In this document: positions 43,555 to 51,822 of the stretch, piece after piece | Layout of the letters: each line of letters opens with the position of its first letter | How positions within the stretch are numbered: position 1 is the first letter of the stretch | Assembly: GCF_030709675.1 (NCBI RefSeq) | Contig: NZ_JAUZQD010000012.1 | Coordinates: forward strand, 248,001-312,000 | From: Symbioplanes lichenis | Lineage (GTDB): Bacteria; Actinomycetota; Actinomycetes; Mycobacteriales; Micromonosporaceae | Direction of reading: 5' to 3' | DNA: 64,000 nucleotides | Made by a program: the position numbers and the translations under genes | Notes under the pieces: generated by a model | The model's input: the letters and a program-made list of their open reading frames with translations, nothing else | Database searches by the model: none | Told to the model about the DNA's origin: nothing

Positions 43555-43911
43555 CTATTCCTCCTCTCGATTCGGCACCCCTAGCTGCGCAATGGCGCCG
43601 TGCACGAACTCTCGTGTGGTGTCCGGCGCCATTGAGAGATGTCGATTCAGTGCGCGATCAAACTCGCCAAGGCCTTCGCTTTCGGCCATCAAATGTTGGG
43701 GCCCAACGCCGAGCCTTCGGGCAATCGCGGCGAAGAGGTGTAACGGCATCCGTTGGCGACCGGCCTCAAGATTCGTGATCGACGTACGCGTCAGCCCCAC
43801 AGCATCGGCTAGTTCCGCTTGCGTGATCCTCGCAGCGTTGCGGGCATCTCGGATCCTTTTGCCAACCTCTATGTAGAAGAGGTCGATCTCGTCGACAGGT
43901 GCCTCCGCCAC
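43555..43911 (-). CDS. XRE-family repressor partner of ImmA
   Basis: About 118 residues. Helix-turn-helix (residues 15-65): VGKRIRDARNAARITQAELADAVGLTRTSITNLEAGRQRMPLHLF. The remainder is a short C-terminal tail that could be the ImmA-cleaved region. GTG 43911 has GAGGAG 5 bases upstream; an ATG-initiated longer form from 43950 is less likely. It is probably the lysogeny-type repressor of the element, so the DNA between 43912 and 44140 should hold the operators. Confidence 0.88.
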   Translation of the reverse strand: MAEAPVDEIDLFYIEVGKRIRDARNAARITQAELADAVGLTRTSITNLEAGRQRMPLHLFAAIARRLGVGPQHLMAESEGLGEFDRALNRHLSMAPDTTREFVHGAIAQLGVPNREEE

Positions 43912-44140
43912 GGCTACTCCTCGCCCCAATCTACAGAGATTACCATACAAGGTTTGCCTCGCAAACGTGCGCCGAAGATCCAGGTTGGCTCCGTTGACAT
44001 TATCAAAAGGCTGGGCTAGCGTCAGTCAAGCTGTCCTCGGAGGGGGTTGCCGAGGTCAGTGAGGATGACCTCCACGCTTCTGCGCGAGAGGCAAGGGGAT
44101 GGCGTTGGGTCGCCATCCAACCGGAAGGAGAAGGCCAGAG

Positions 44141-44365
44141 ATGGCGAAGCGGAAGCGGTACAACGTGGTGCCGAACGGCAACCTGTGGCAGGTGACGCAC
44201 GACGGATACGTGCTGTCGAATCACTACACCAAGCAGGCTGCGATCGACAGCGGCCAAGCGGTCGCGAAGGCGAACCAGCCGAGCCAGCTTGTGGTGTACC
44301 GCGCGAACGGCACGATCGAGTTTGAGTGGACGTACGGCAACGATCCGTACCCGCCGGTTGGCTGA
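44141..44365 (+). CDS. DUF2188 domain-containing small protein
   Basis: About 74 residues: MAKRKRYNVVPNGNLWQVTHDGYVLS, QLVVYRANGTIEFEWTYGNDPYPP. The ending YGNDPxPP is characteristic of DUF2188 (function unknown, frequent on plasmids and phages). ATG 44141 with GGAAGGAG 10-17 bases upstream. Divergent from the XRE gene, and thus a likely target of that repressor. Confidence 0.82.
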   Translation: MAKRKRYNVVPNGNLWQVTHDGYVLSNHYTKQAAIDSGQAVAKANQPSQLVVYRANGTIEFEWTYGNDPYPPVG

Positions 44366-44488
44366 CCGCTCTTCAGCACCTTGTGTATGACCTCGACCGA
44401 GGTCGACACCCAGAGCGCTCGTTCGTCGCTGGGGGTGTTGGTCGGAGGATGGCCGTTCGGTAGCCGGCAGGTTCCGGCAGCTGACGAG

Positions 44489-44520
44489 GTGAACCCCGGC
44501 GTTGGGGCGCCGGGGACACC
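44489..44520 (+). terminator. Hairpin between DUF2188 and 47-residue gene
   Basis: CCCCGGCG (44494-44501) and CGCCGGGG (44508-44515), extended by GGTG/CACC outside, with loop TTGGGG. Could be a terminator for the DUF2188 gene or an attenuator before the next gene. Confidence 0.5.
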
Positions 44521-44560
44521 GTAGGCCACTTCCCAACGACGAGGAGGGAGGTACAGAACC

Positions 44561-44704
44561 ATGGCCAAGGGAAAGGACAAGGTTACCAGCGTCAAGGTAG
44601 CCCGCAAGGCTTCCGCCGTGCTGCGCGACGGGCGTTCGTCGGCTCGCAGCCGTAGCGTCGCTGCCAGCGCGCTTTCGCAAGCGACGCGCAAGGGAAAGAA
44701 GTAG
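44561..44704 (+). CDS. 47-residue basic element protein
   Basis: Short basic protein starting MAKGKDKVTSVKVARKAS, then VLRDGRSSARSRS, ending SALSQATRKGKK. It matches a common small family found in phages and bacteria (Ser/Ala/Lys-rich, ...SVAASALSQ... core), function unknown. It has an unusually good ribosome site (GGAGGGAGG, 9 bases upstream) and is followed by a strong terminator. Confidence 0.68.
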   Translation: MAKGKDKVTSVKVARKASAVLRDGRSSARSRSVAASALSQATRKGKK

Positions 44705-44710
44705 TTCGCC

Positions 44711-44754
44711 GGTGACGGGGGGTTGAGGACGCATCTCCTCAGCCCCCCGTCACC
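44711..44754 (+). terminator. Strong terminator in the element
   Basis: 19-base arms beginning GGTGACGGGGGG and ending CCCCCCGTCACC with one G-U type mismatch, 6 bases after the stop of the 47-residue gene. Very stable hairpin. Confidence 0.85.
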
Positions 44755-44915
44755 GTGCCCGCTGCGTACCCCACACGACGGTGGCGAGGTACGGTCCAGT
44801 GATTAACGACGGTAAGTGGTTGATGGCAATGAGCTCAGCGAACAGCAGGTGCTTAGCCCGCTGCTTGACAGTCATCGACAAATTCCTAAACCATGTGGCT
44901 CCCCGAGCGGTGGCT

Positions 44916-44935
44916 GTACAGCAGTGAAGTACAGC
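44916..44935 (+). repeat. Right arm-type repeat pair
   Basis: GTACAGC at 44916-44922 and at 44929-44935, period 13, matching the pair at the left end. Confidence 0.5.
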
Positions 44936-45021
44936 AACGGACCGAGCCGTATGACGCCGGACCGGACGACCGGATGTTGTTGACCTGCCGAGGAAGCCCC
45001 ACGCGACCATGTCGCCGCTAC

Positions 45022-45072
45022 TCCATAGGTTCAGGGTTCAAGTTTTTGGCGGCCCACTCACACGCAGGTCAG
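45022..45072 (+). repeat. attR: right copy of 51-bp integration repeat
   Basis: Copies the tRNA-Lys 3' half plus flank; the four differences from attL are all transitions (G to A, CCC to TTT), which break the T-stem so this copy cannot form part of a tRNA. Confidence 0.85.
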
Positions 45073-45272
45073 ATGCCCCGTCGAGGCTCGCGCGCGGGCC
45101 GGCTCCCACAATGGTTGAAGGCGCAGCTCGATGAGGGGTGCCGTCGCGGGTTGGCAGGCACATGCGGCGCGGGCTGTTCTCGCAGCATGCTCCCTTGGAC
45201 CCGGTGCCGGGCGATGGCCACCGGGCAGCGGCAACATGGCGTCAGAGAGTCACAAGTTTCCGGGCGTCAGGT

Positions 45273-45980
45273 TCAGGTGCGGACCGCCGCCAGGGCCGCG
45301 TGGCGGCCGCATCGCCACACCACGCCCGCCTCGGCGAAGCCCGCCCGCCGCGCCGCCGCCGCGTGCCAACCCGCTGACGCCACGAACTCAGCGGGCGATT
45401 TGTCCCGGAACGTAAGCGCACGCTCATGCAGCAGCGCCTCCAGACCTTCGAGATTCGCCCACCACTCTGCCCAGGCCAGCTCCGCAGCCGCCTCCTCCGG
45501 CCCAGGCTCCAGCGCGCCCATCAACCCGGGCAGCCCGTCTTCCGGCATGAGATCCGCCACGATCAGCACGCCGCCCGGCGCCAGTGCCCGCCACGCCGCC
45601 GCATAGGCGTCCGCGGCCTGGGCGGACGTCAGGTAGTGCACGGTCATGACGGCGGTGATGAGGTCGTACGCGCCCGGGAGCGGCCAGGGCTGGGCCGTGA
45701 GGTCGGCCTCGACCACGGTGACGTTGGCCGGTACGCCCGCGCGGGCCATCGCGAGCAGCACGGGATCGATGTCGAGCAGCGTGACTTCCGCCGCCGGCCA
45801 GCGCCGGGCCATGCGCTCGGCCAGCACTCCGGGGCCGCCGCCCAGGTCGAGGACCCGGCGTGGCGGACCGCCCGCGGCGGCCTCGGCTGCCACGTGCACC
45901 GTTCGTTCCAGCTCGGCCAGGCCGGGGACGAACCCGCCCATCACCGTTGCCCACGTGTCGCGCCACAGAGCGGTTGTCAC
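45273..45980 (-). CDS. Class I SAM-dependent methyltransferase A
   Basis: About 235 residues. SAM-binding VLDLGGGPGVLAERMARRWP, VTLLDID and DLITAVMTVHYL; ends AGFAEAGVVWRCGRHAALAAVRT. That ending resembles the methyltransferase encoded at 51819 (AGFAEVGTVWQYLDDYVVFARR), so the two are paralogues within one cluster. It lies 24 bases after the cysteine-desulfurase-like gene. GTG 45980 is preceded at 8 bases by TATCGT, so it may also be started leaderless from its own promoter. Confidence 0.82.
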   Translation of the reverse strand: MTTALWRDTWATVMGGFVPGLAELERTVHVAAEAAAGGPPRRVLDLGGGPGVLAERMARRWPAAEVTLLDIDPVLLAMARAGVPANVTVVEADLTAQPWPLPGAYDLITAVMTVHYLTSAQAADAYAAAWRALAPGGVLIVADLMPEDGLPGLMGALEPGPEEAAAELAWAEWWANLEGLEALLHERALTFRDKSPAEFVASAGWHAAAARRAGFAEAGVVWRCGRHAALAAVRT

Positions 45981-45989
45981 GGGTTCACA

Positions 45990-46010
45990 CGATAACGGAA
46001 ACCATTACCG
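45990..46010. promoter_or_regulatory. Metalloregulator-like palindrome before methyltransferase A
   Basis: CGATAACGGAAACCATTACCG has symmetric TAACGG/CCATTA arms and shares AACG..ACC.TTAC with the element before the zinc importer (11 of 15 bases). It overlaps the -10 of methyltransferase A and the stop of the upstream gene. Suggests metal control of at least this gene. Confidence 0.45.
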
Positions 46011-47150
46011 GTCGAGGGCGGACAGCACGGACAGCAGACGGTCGATCTCGTCCGGCGTGTTGTAGATGTGCACGCTGACCCGTACCGACGAGGTCTTTTC
46101 GCCCTGGTCGCCCTGGCAGTGACCGTCCGCACGGACCATGAGACCGTCGCCGGCCAGGATGAAGCCCAGGTCGTTGGAGCCGATCGCATGGTGCCGGAAG
46201 GTCACGATGCCCTCGCGGCGCTGCACCGGCGAGCCCGGCGCGAGGCTCGACTGACAGCCCAGCACCTCATAGCTGGACATCTGCCGCAGGCCGTCGGTCA
46301 AGCGCACGCCGAGCGCCTTGTTCCAGGCGGCGATCCGCTCCTGACCGGCGGCTTCGAGCCAGTCGAGCGCCGCGACGAGGCTGATGATGCCGCTGGTGTT
46401 CGGCGATCCGGCCCAGCCGCCCGGCACGAGGACGGGACCCCGGCGGTTACGCGCCCAGATCGCCCCGATCCCCGGCAACGCCATCGTCTTGTGCCCGGAG
46501 AAGACGGCGAAGTCCACGTCCAGGGCTTCGACATCCACGGGTACGTGCCCCGCGCTCTGTGCCGCGTCCAGGCAGATCGGGATGTCGGGGCCGACCGCCG
46601 TACGCATGCGGTGGATGTTCATGTCGTTGCCGTAGACGTGGTGGACGTGCGTGGCGGCGATCAGCCTCGTGCGCTCGGTGACCAGCTCCGCGAGTCGCCG
46701 GTAGTCATAGTCGTGAGCCGCGTCATAGGGCATGGGTACGATCCGGACGTCGCCGGCCAGCGCGGCGGCCTCCTGCCACGGCTCGATGTTGGCCGCGTGG
46801 TCGGCGAACGGCACGATGATCTCGTCGCCGGCCCGCAGCCGCGGCGCCAGCCAGTCGCGCGCGATCGTGCGCAACCCCTCGGTGGTCCCGCTCACGAAGT
46901 GGACGCCGGACCGCGCGGGGTCCGGATCACCCAGGAAGCGGCGCACCCGGTCGCGGGCCTGCTCGATGCGGGCGGTGGTCCTGTTCGCCCACGGGTACGT
47001 CCCCCGGGCCGCATTGGCATTGCCGGTGGTCAGATAGGTGTGCACCGCGTCGAGCACCGAGCGCGGCTTCTGCGACGTGGCGGCACTGTCCAGATAGGCC
47101 ACGTCCGGATTGGCGGTGATCAGGGGGAAGTCGTCGCGCAGGGAAGACAT
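46005..47150 (-). CDS. Class V aminotransferase, cysteine-desulfurase-like
   Basis: About 381 residues. PLP Lys221 in FSGHKTMALPG, Asp195 in LDAAQSAGH, His118 in ADHAANIEPW. Cys345 in RADGHCQG stands where SufS/CsdA desulfurases have the persulfide Cys. Length and DSAATSQKP start fit SufS-like desulfurases. So it may take sulfur from cysteine. It starts 1 base after the rhodanese-fusion gene, which offers the natural acceptor. Confidence 0.82.
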   Translation of the reverse strand: MSSLRDDFPLITANPDVAYLDSAATSQKPRSVLDAVHTYLTTGNANAARGTYPWANRTTARIEQARDRVRRFLGDPDPARSGVHFVSGTTEGLRTIARDWLAPRLRAGDEIIVPFADHAANIEPWQEAAALAGDVRIVPMPYDAAHDYDYRRLAELVTERTRLIAATHVHHVYGNDMNIHRMRTAVGPDIPICLDAAQSAGHVPVDVEALDVDFAVFSGHKTMALPGIGAIWARNRRGPVLVPGGWAGSPNTSGIISLVAALDWLEAAGQERIAAWNKALGVRLTDGLRQMSSYEVLGCQSSLAPGSPVQRREGIVTFRHHAIGSNDLGFILAGDGLMVRADGHCQGDQGEKTSSVRVSVHIYNTPDEIDRLLSVLSALDR

Positions 47151-47151
47151 G

Positions 47152-48444
47152 TCAGTCCCGCACCAGCTCGGCGCCGGCGTCCCGCCACGCGATCACGCCG
47201 CCGTCCAGCGAGTGCGCCTCGGGGTGGCCCATCCGGGTGAGCAGCGCCGCGTACTTCGCTGACTTCTCGCCGACCGGGCAGACGAGCAGCACCGGCTGCC
47301 TCCGGCTGAAGGGCAGTCCGCCGTGCAGCAACTCGGCGAACAGCTCGTCGACGATGTTGATGGCGCCGTCGATGTGCAGGGCCTGGTAGGCGTACGGGCT
47401 GCGCAGGTCGACCACGATCCCGCGCCGGCCGGCCACCCAGCGCTCGGCCGCCGCGACGTCGAGAATCTTGGCCTCCGCGGCGTCCACCGTCCGCACGTCG
47501 TGGGCCCGGGGTGGCCGGTTGAACAGCTCGGGCCGCCGGTCGCGCAGATAGCTGAGATAGCTCTCGACCCGGTCGCAGACGATGAAGACCGCCGTCTTCC
47601 GCTCGGTCAGCCCGGCGTCGATCTTCCGCAAGTGCCGGACCGCACCCTGGTACGCGCCCCCGCCCGTCGGCCCGGCCAGCGTCCCGCAGCGGCGTACGAG
47701 CGTCAGCAGCCCGTCGATCGCGTCGTCGGCGGTGATCGTCTCGACGGTGTCGTAGCTCTCCGGGTCGAAGAGTCCCACCGCGTGCGCCTCGTCGATCGTG
47801 CGGATGCCCGGGATGAAGTCGGACTTGTGCGCGACGAGACCCACCACGCGTACGTCCGGATTGTGCTGCCGCAGCGCCCGCGCGACCCCCGTGGACGAGC
47901 CGGCCGTGCCCACGCAGGCGATGAAGTAGTCCGGCGCCTGCCCGTCCAGGTCCTTCACGATCTCCGGCCCGGTCCCGTGCCGGTGGGCGTCGACGTTGAG
48001 CTCGTTGAAGTACTGGTCGGTGTGCGCGTACCCGCCGTCGCCCAGCTGCTGGTACATCCGGGTCAGCGGGTCCTCGGTGTTCGTCGGGTCGAGGCACTCG
48101 GCCTGCCCGGGCAGCTCCTCGATGTCGGCGCCGAGCAGCAGGAGCAGGTCCTTGATCTCGGGGACCTTCATCCGGTTGGTGACGCTGCGGAACCGCATGC
48201 CGTGCATTCCGGCGAGGACGGCGAGCGCCTTCGCGGTGTTGCCGCTCGACAGCTCGACCACGGTGCCGCCCGGGCTGACCAGCGGCCGCAGCATGTTCCA
48301 GGCCGCGCGGTCCTTGAGCGAGCCGAAGGGGTTGAGCAACTCCATCTTCGCGTAGAGGTCGATGTGGCGCAGGCCGTGCACGGCCGGATCGATGCGCACC
48401 AGCGGGGTGTCGCCGATGGCGTCGGTCATGGCGTCGAATCTCAT
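47152..48444 (-). CDS. Cysteine synthase-like (SbnA-type) PLP enzyme fused to rhodanese
   Basis: About 430 residues. Residues 8-310 are a fold-type II PLP enzyme: PLP Lys44 in FGSLKDRAA, SSGNTAKALAV phosphate loop, GTAGSSTGVARAL. Residues 330-430 are a rhodanese domain with VVDLRSPYAYQALHIDGAIN and Cys389 in LVCPVGEKS. Fold-type II enzymes of the SbnA group make amino-acid precursors of siderophores; the rhodanese could deliver persulfide sulfur. ATG 48444 overlaps the decarboxylase stop; MTDAIGDTP at 48429 is an alternative start. Confidence 0.82.
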   Translation of the reverse strand: MRFDAMTDAIGDTPLVRIDPAVHGLRHIDLYAKMELLNPFGSLKDRAAWNMLRPLVSPGGTVVELSSGNTAKALAVLAGMHGMRFRSVTNRMKVPEIKDLLLLLGADIEELPGQAECLDPTNTEDPLTRMYQQLGDGGYAHTDQYFNELNVDAHRHGTGPEIVKDLDGQAPDYFIACVGTAGSSTGVARALRQHNPDVRVVGLVAHKSDFIPGIRTIDEAHAVGLFDPESYDTVETITADDAIDGLLTLVRRCGTLAGPTGGGAYQGAVRHLRKIDAGLTERKTAVFIVCDRVESYLSYLRDRRPELFNRPPRAHDVRTVDAAEAKILDVAAAERWVAGRRGIVVDLRSPYAYQALHIDGAINIVDELFAELLHGGLPFSRRQPVLLVCPVGEKSAKYAALLTRMGHPEAHSLDGGVIAWRDAGAELVRD

Positions 48445-49871
48445 GCTGTCTCCCGGTGCAGGGGCCAGTACTGGTCGTCGAGGCACCATTGCCATGCGTC
48501 GTCGGAGCGGAAGAGCGCGACTTTCCGTGCGATCGGCTGCCGGAGCGCCTCCGTAGCGCCGAAATCCATGAAGTAACCGGCCGTGTTGACGAAGGCGAGC
48601 AGATCGCCGGCCCGGGGACGACCGCGGAGGAAGACCTTGCGCCGCGTGATCAGGTCGGACTCGAGGCAGAGGTTGCCGAAGAGGTAGGCGCCTTCCGCCG
48701 GCCCCTCCCGCTGCGGAATCGCCACCGGATCCATGAGAACGCCATGGTTCTCGGTGCTCACGTCGCCGGCGTTGCAGTCCAGCCGCACGATCAGGCCGCC
48801 GGGATCGTCGCGCACCTCGAGCACCTTGGCCAGCACCAGCCCGCACTGGTCGAGCAGCGCGCGCCCCGGCTCCACGTGCAGGTCGACCATGCTGTCGAGC
48901 AGCAGCTCACCCAGCGGACGGCCCAGGCCCGGGGCCCGGGTCCGCAACAGCTGATCGAGGTACGCGGGCCCGGTCACCTGGCGATACGCGGGATAGAGCC
49001 CGAGCGAGCCGCCGATCGTGCCGCCCTCGTTGCGCAGCCCGTACCCGTGACCGTTCCAGGTCAGCGGCGCCCGGCGCCCGAGCACCGCCTCGGTCAGCGC
49101 CGACGTGTAGTCGTCCCACTCGGCCGGATCGGCGAGATAGCTCACCCCGAATCCGCCGCCGGCGTCGATCGCCCACGGGCGCAGGCCCCTCCGGCGACAG
49201 GTCTCCAGTGCGGTCAGGCAGCCCTCGAGGGCCACGGCCTTCTCGGGCAGGGCGGTCGTGTCGAGATGGAAACCGACGCCGACCGGCTCGAGGTGACCCG
49301 CGTACTTTCCGGCGAGATCGAGAATGGACTCCAGCCCGTCCGGCGAGACCCCGAAACGGCTGCGCCGGGCGGCCGTCCGTACGCCCGGAGCAGCGAATTC
49401 CGACAATCGCAGCAGAATCCGCACCGGAGGCAGACCCCGGGCGCGCACGAGTTCGCCGAGCTCGGCGACTTCGGCTGCCGAATCGACGTGCACCAGCACC
49501 GATGTGCGCGCACACAACCAGAGAAATGCGGCGTTCTTGGGACCGGTCGCGACGATGCGATCGGGAGTGAATCCGGCGCCGAGGGCATGTTGCAACTCGC
49601 CGAGCGAGGCGACGTCGATGCCGGCGTCCCCGGCGGCCAGCTCCCGGACCAGGGCGCTGGACCGGTTGGCCTTGTGCGCGAAGTAGATCCGCCCGCCCAG
49701 CCGATGCTCCGCGTGCACCGCCCGGAACGCCGCGACGTTGCGGCCGGCCTGCTCCGGAAGAACGATGTCGAGCGGAGATCCGAGCGCCTCGACCAGCCGG
49801 CCGAGCAGTGCCGTTTCACCGAGCACCGAATGCACGAACTCATTGATCCGAGGAGACAAGGACAGCGTCAA
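48441..49871 (-). CDS. Y4yA-like PLP-dependent (DapDC/OrnDC-fold) decarboxylase
   Basis: About 476 residues, fold-type III. PLP Lys67 in YFAHKANR, glycine loop AIDAGGGFGVSY, EPGRALLDQCG, and late GYFMDFGATEA. Longer than lysA-type DAP decarboxylase. Y4yA-family members sit next to SbnA-like synthases in siderophore-like clusters of other bacteria. The TTG start has GGGGAG 6 bases upstream. The next gene overlaps by 4 bases. Confidence 0.8.
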   Translation of the reverse strand: MTLSLSPRINEFVHSVLGETALLGRLVEALGSPLDIVLPEQAGRNVAAFRAVHAEHRLGGRIYFAHKANRSSALVRELAAGDAGIDVASLGELQHALGAGFTPDRIVATGPKNAAFLWLCARTSVLVHVDSAAEVAELGELVRARGLPPVRILLRLSEFAAPGVRTAARRSRFGVSPDGLESILDLAGKYAGHLEPVGVGFHLDTTALPEKAVALEGCLTALETCRRRGLRPWAIDAGGGFGVSYLADPAEWDDYTSALTEAVLGRRAPLTWNGHGYGLRNEGGTIGGSLGLYPAYRQVTGPAYLDQLLRTRAPGLGRPLGELLLDSMVDLHVEPGRALLDQCGLVLAKVLEVRDDPGGLIVRLDCNAGDVSTENHGVLMDPVAIPQREGPAEGAYLFGNLCLESDLITRRKVFLRGRPRAGDLLAFVNTAGYFMDFGATEALRQPIARKVALFRSDDAWQWCLDDQYWPLHRETA

Positions 49872-49978
49872 ATGCGACTCCCCACCGAGAGCAGCTTTCT
49901 TTTCACGCTAACCGATGGAACGGCGCCCGCCAACCGGGTCCGCCCTTGGATGACCCACATCGCCGCATGCGCATGTGT

Positions 49979-50006
49979 GCGATAAACGAGTCAAGAGATC
50001 TGTCAA
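49979..50006 (-). promoter_or_regulatory. Possible internal promoter before the biosynthetic genes
   Basis: On the minus strand, TTGACA overlaps the ATPase stop; 16 bases later is TATCGC. It would start transcription about 100 bases before the decarboxylase, separating uptake and biosynthesis genes. Confidence 0.4.
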
Positions 50007-50755
50007 TTAATTCCCGCTGACATTGACAGCCTCATCCGTACCTTCCCTTTTGGCAGTGCCGTCACCTCGGCCGTCACGCCGTAGACCGTCCGGATGCGCT
50101 CCGGCGTCAGCACCTCGCCCGGGGTCCCCGCCGCGACGATCCGGCCGGCGTCGAGCAGCACCACCAGGTCGCAGTACTGCCCGGCGAGATCCAGCTCGTG
50201 CAGCGCCGCCACCACCGTGACGGGCGACCGCGCGAGATCGTGCGCCAGAGCGAACCTGTGCCGGATGTCCAGGTGGTTCGTGGGCTCGTCGAGCAGCAGC
50301 ACCTCCGGCTCCTGCACCAGCGCCCGCGCGATGTTCACCCGCTGCCGCTCCCCGCCCGACAGCGACGACCAGCGCCGCTGCTCCCACCCGCCGAGCCCGG
50401 CGGCGACGAGGGCTGCGCTCGCCTTGACCTCGTCGCCGGCGCCGACCGGCGCCAGCAGCGACCGGTGCGGAATCCGCCCGAGCAACAACACGTCGAGCAC
50501 GCTCATGTCGGCGTCGTCCGGGGTGTGCTGCCCGACGACGGCGACCCGCTGGGCCACCTGCCGCGCCGGCAGCGCCGCCCGGTCCGTACCGTCGAGCAGC
50601 ACCCGTCCGCCGTCCGGCCGGTCCAGTCCCGCGAGCACGCGCACCAGGCTCGACTTGCCGGAGCCGTTGGGCCCGAGCAGGCCGACAAAGGCGCCGGCGG
50701 GCGCTCGGAACGTGATGTCGCGGAGGATCCGCCGGCTGACGTTGTCGGCTTCCAC
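50003..50755 (-). CDS. FecE-type ABC ATPase of metal-chelate importer
   Basis: About 250 residues. Walker A GPNGSGKSSLV, VAVVGQHTPDD, signature LSGGERQRVNIARAL, Walker B LLLDEPTNHLD, ALHELD. The pattern ...HTPDDADMSVLDVLLLGRIPH.. is typical of FepC/BtuD-like importers. GTG 50755 has AAGGAG at 5 bases; GTG 50761 overlaps the permease stop. A 131-base gap separates it from the biosynthetic genes. Confidence 0.87.
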   Translation of the reverse strand: MEADNVSRRILRDITFRAPAGAFVGLLGPNGSGKSSLVRVLAGLDRPDGGRVLLDGTDRAALPARQVAQRVAVVGQHTPDDADMSVLDVLLLGRIPHRSLLAPVGAGDEVKASAALVAAGLGGWEQRRWSSLSGGERQRVNIARALVQEPEVLLLDEPTNHLDIRHRFALAHDLARSPVTVVAALHELDLAGQYCDLVVLLDAGRIVAAGTPGEVLTPERIRTVYGVTAEVTALPKGKVRMRLSMSAGIN

Positions 50756-50757
50756 CC

Positions 50758-51822
50758 TCACTCCTTCTTCCTCAGCAGGATCGCGAAAGCCGGCACGCCG
50801 AGCAGCGCGGTGACCACGCCGACCGGCAACTCCTGGGGCGCGAAGACCGTCCGGGCGGCCGTGTCCGCCCAGATCAGCAGCGTCGCCCCGGCGATCGCGC
50901 AGGCCGGCAGCAGCACCCGGTGGCGGGACCCGACGATCCGCCGCACCGCGTGGGGGACGGTCAGCCCGACGAACCCGATCGCGCCGCTCGCCGCCACCAG
51001 CACCGCGGTCAGCAGCGCCGTGACCGTGAACAGCACCGCCCGCACGCGCGCCGGCGCGAACCCCAGCGTCTGGGCCACGTCGGCGCCGAAGGAGAACGCG
51101 TCGAGAGCCGGGGCGGCGGCCCAGCAGACCAGGACGGCGGCGGCCGCGGCGGCCGTACACAGAAAAACGGCCGGCCACGACGCTGCCGCAAGCGAGCCGA
51201 GCAGCCAGAACAGCACGCTGCGAGTGCTGTCCGGCGACCCGTCGGCCACCACGATCAAGCTGGTCAGCGCGGCGAACAGCTGCCCGGTCGCGACGCCCGC
51301 CAGCAGGATCCGCGCGGGCCGGGTCCACCCGCGGCCCGCGAGCAGCAGGGCCACCGCGAAGGCGACCATGCTGCCCGCGAGAGCCCCGCCGGAGAGCGCG
51401 GCGGCGCCGGCCCCCAGACCCAGGACCAGCACACACACCGCGCCGGTCGACGCCCCGGCCGAGATTCCGAGCAGATAGGGGTCGGCGAGCGCGTTCCGCG
51501 TCAGCGCCTGCAGCACGGCGCCGCACACGGCCAGGCCCGCACCCACCAGACCCGCCAGGAGTACGCGCGGCAGGCGCAGGTCCCACACGATGCTGTCCTG
51601 CAGGAGGGGCAGCGGCCGGACGGGCAGCCCCGCGTGCGCCGCCACCGTCCGCATCACGGCTGTGACCGAGAGGTCGGCGACCCCGATCGTCACGGCCGCG
51701 GCGACGCTCAGTGCCAGGGCGACGACACCGAGCGCGAGCGTCAAGTTGGTATGGCTGCTTTTGGTGACCGGTTGCCGCTCGCGCTTCGCCACCGCCCTCA
51801 GTGGACCGACACGAGTAGTCAC
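50758..51822 (-). CDS. FecCD-type permease of metal-chelate importer
   Basis: About 354 residues, ten helices. Signature RLPRVLLAGLVGAGLAVCGAVLQALTRNALADPYLLG and GAIGFVGLTVPHAVRR, conserved in BtuC/FhuB-type permeases for siderophores, heme and B12. GTG 51822 overlaps the methyltransferase stop. A single permease gene would give a homodimer. Confidence 0.9.
   Translation of the reverse strand: MTTRVGPLRAVAKRERQPVTKSSHTNLTLALGVVALALSVAAAVTIGVADLSVTAVMRTVAAHAGLPVRPLPLLQDSIVWDLRLPRVLLAGLVGAGLAVCGAVLQALTRNALADPYLLGISAGASTGAVCVLVLGLGAGAAALSGGALAGSMVAFAVALLLAGRGWTRPARILLAGVATGQLFAALTSLIVVADGSPDSTRSVLFWLLGSLAAASWPAVFLCTAAAAAAVLVCWAAAPALDAFSFGADVAQTLGFAPARVRAVLFTVTALLTAVLVAASGAIGFVGLTVPHAVRRIVGSRHRVLLPACAIAGATLLIWADTAARTVFAPQELPVGVVTALLGVPAFAILLRKKE

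Larger units (their letters stand above)
42083..45072. mobile_element. Decayed tRNA-Lys-integrated element (about 3 kb)
   Basis: The element is defined by a 51-base near-perfect direct repeat at the tRNA-Lys 3' end and at 45022. It keeps integrase arm-type repeats at both ends, an integrase C-terminal fragment, an XRE/ImmA gene pair and two small phage- or element-type proteins. No replication, relaxase or phage structural genes remain. The DNA from 43.0-44.0 kb is visibly AT-richer than the surrounding chromosome, consistent with foreign origin. Confidence 0.75.
44755..45272. other. Right end of the element and flank, no clear gene
   Basis: A possible 41-residue minus-strand peptide (44750-44875, MTVKQRAKHLLFAELIA..) overlaps the terminator and is doubtful. 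Contains arm-type repeats, attR, and about 200 bases of chromosome without recognisable genes. Confidence 0.4.

Noticed and set aside
44750..44875. 41-residue hydrophobic peptide in the element
   Set aside because: Overlaps a strong terminator; start codon context is weak. Kept only as doubtful.
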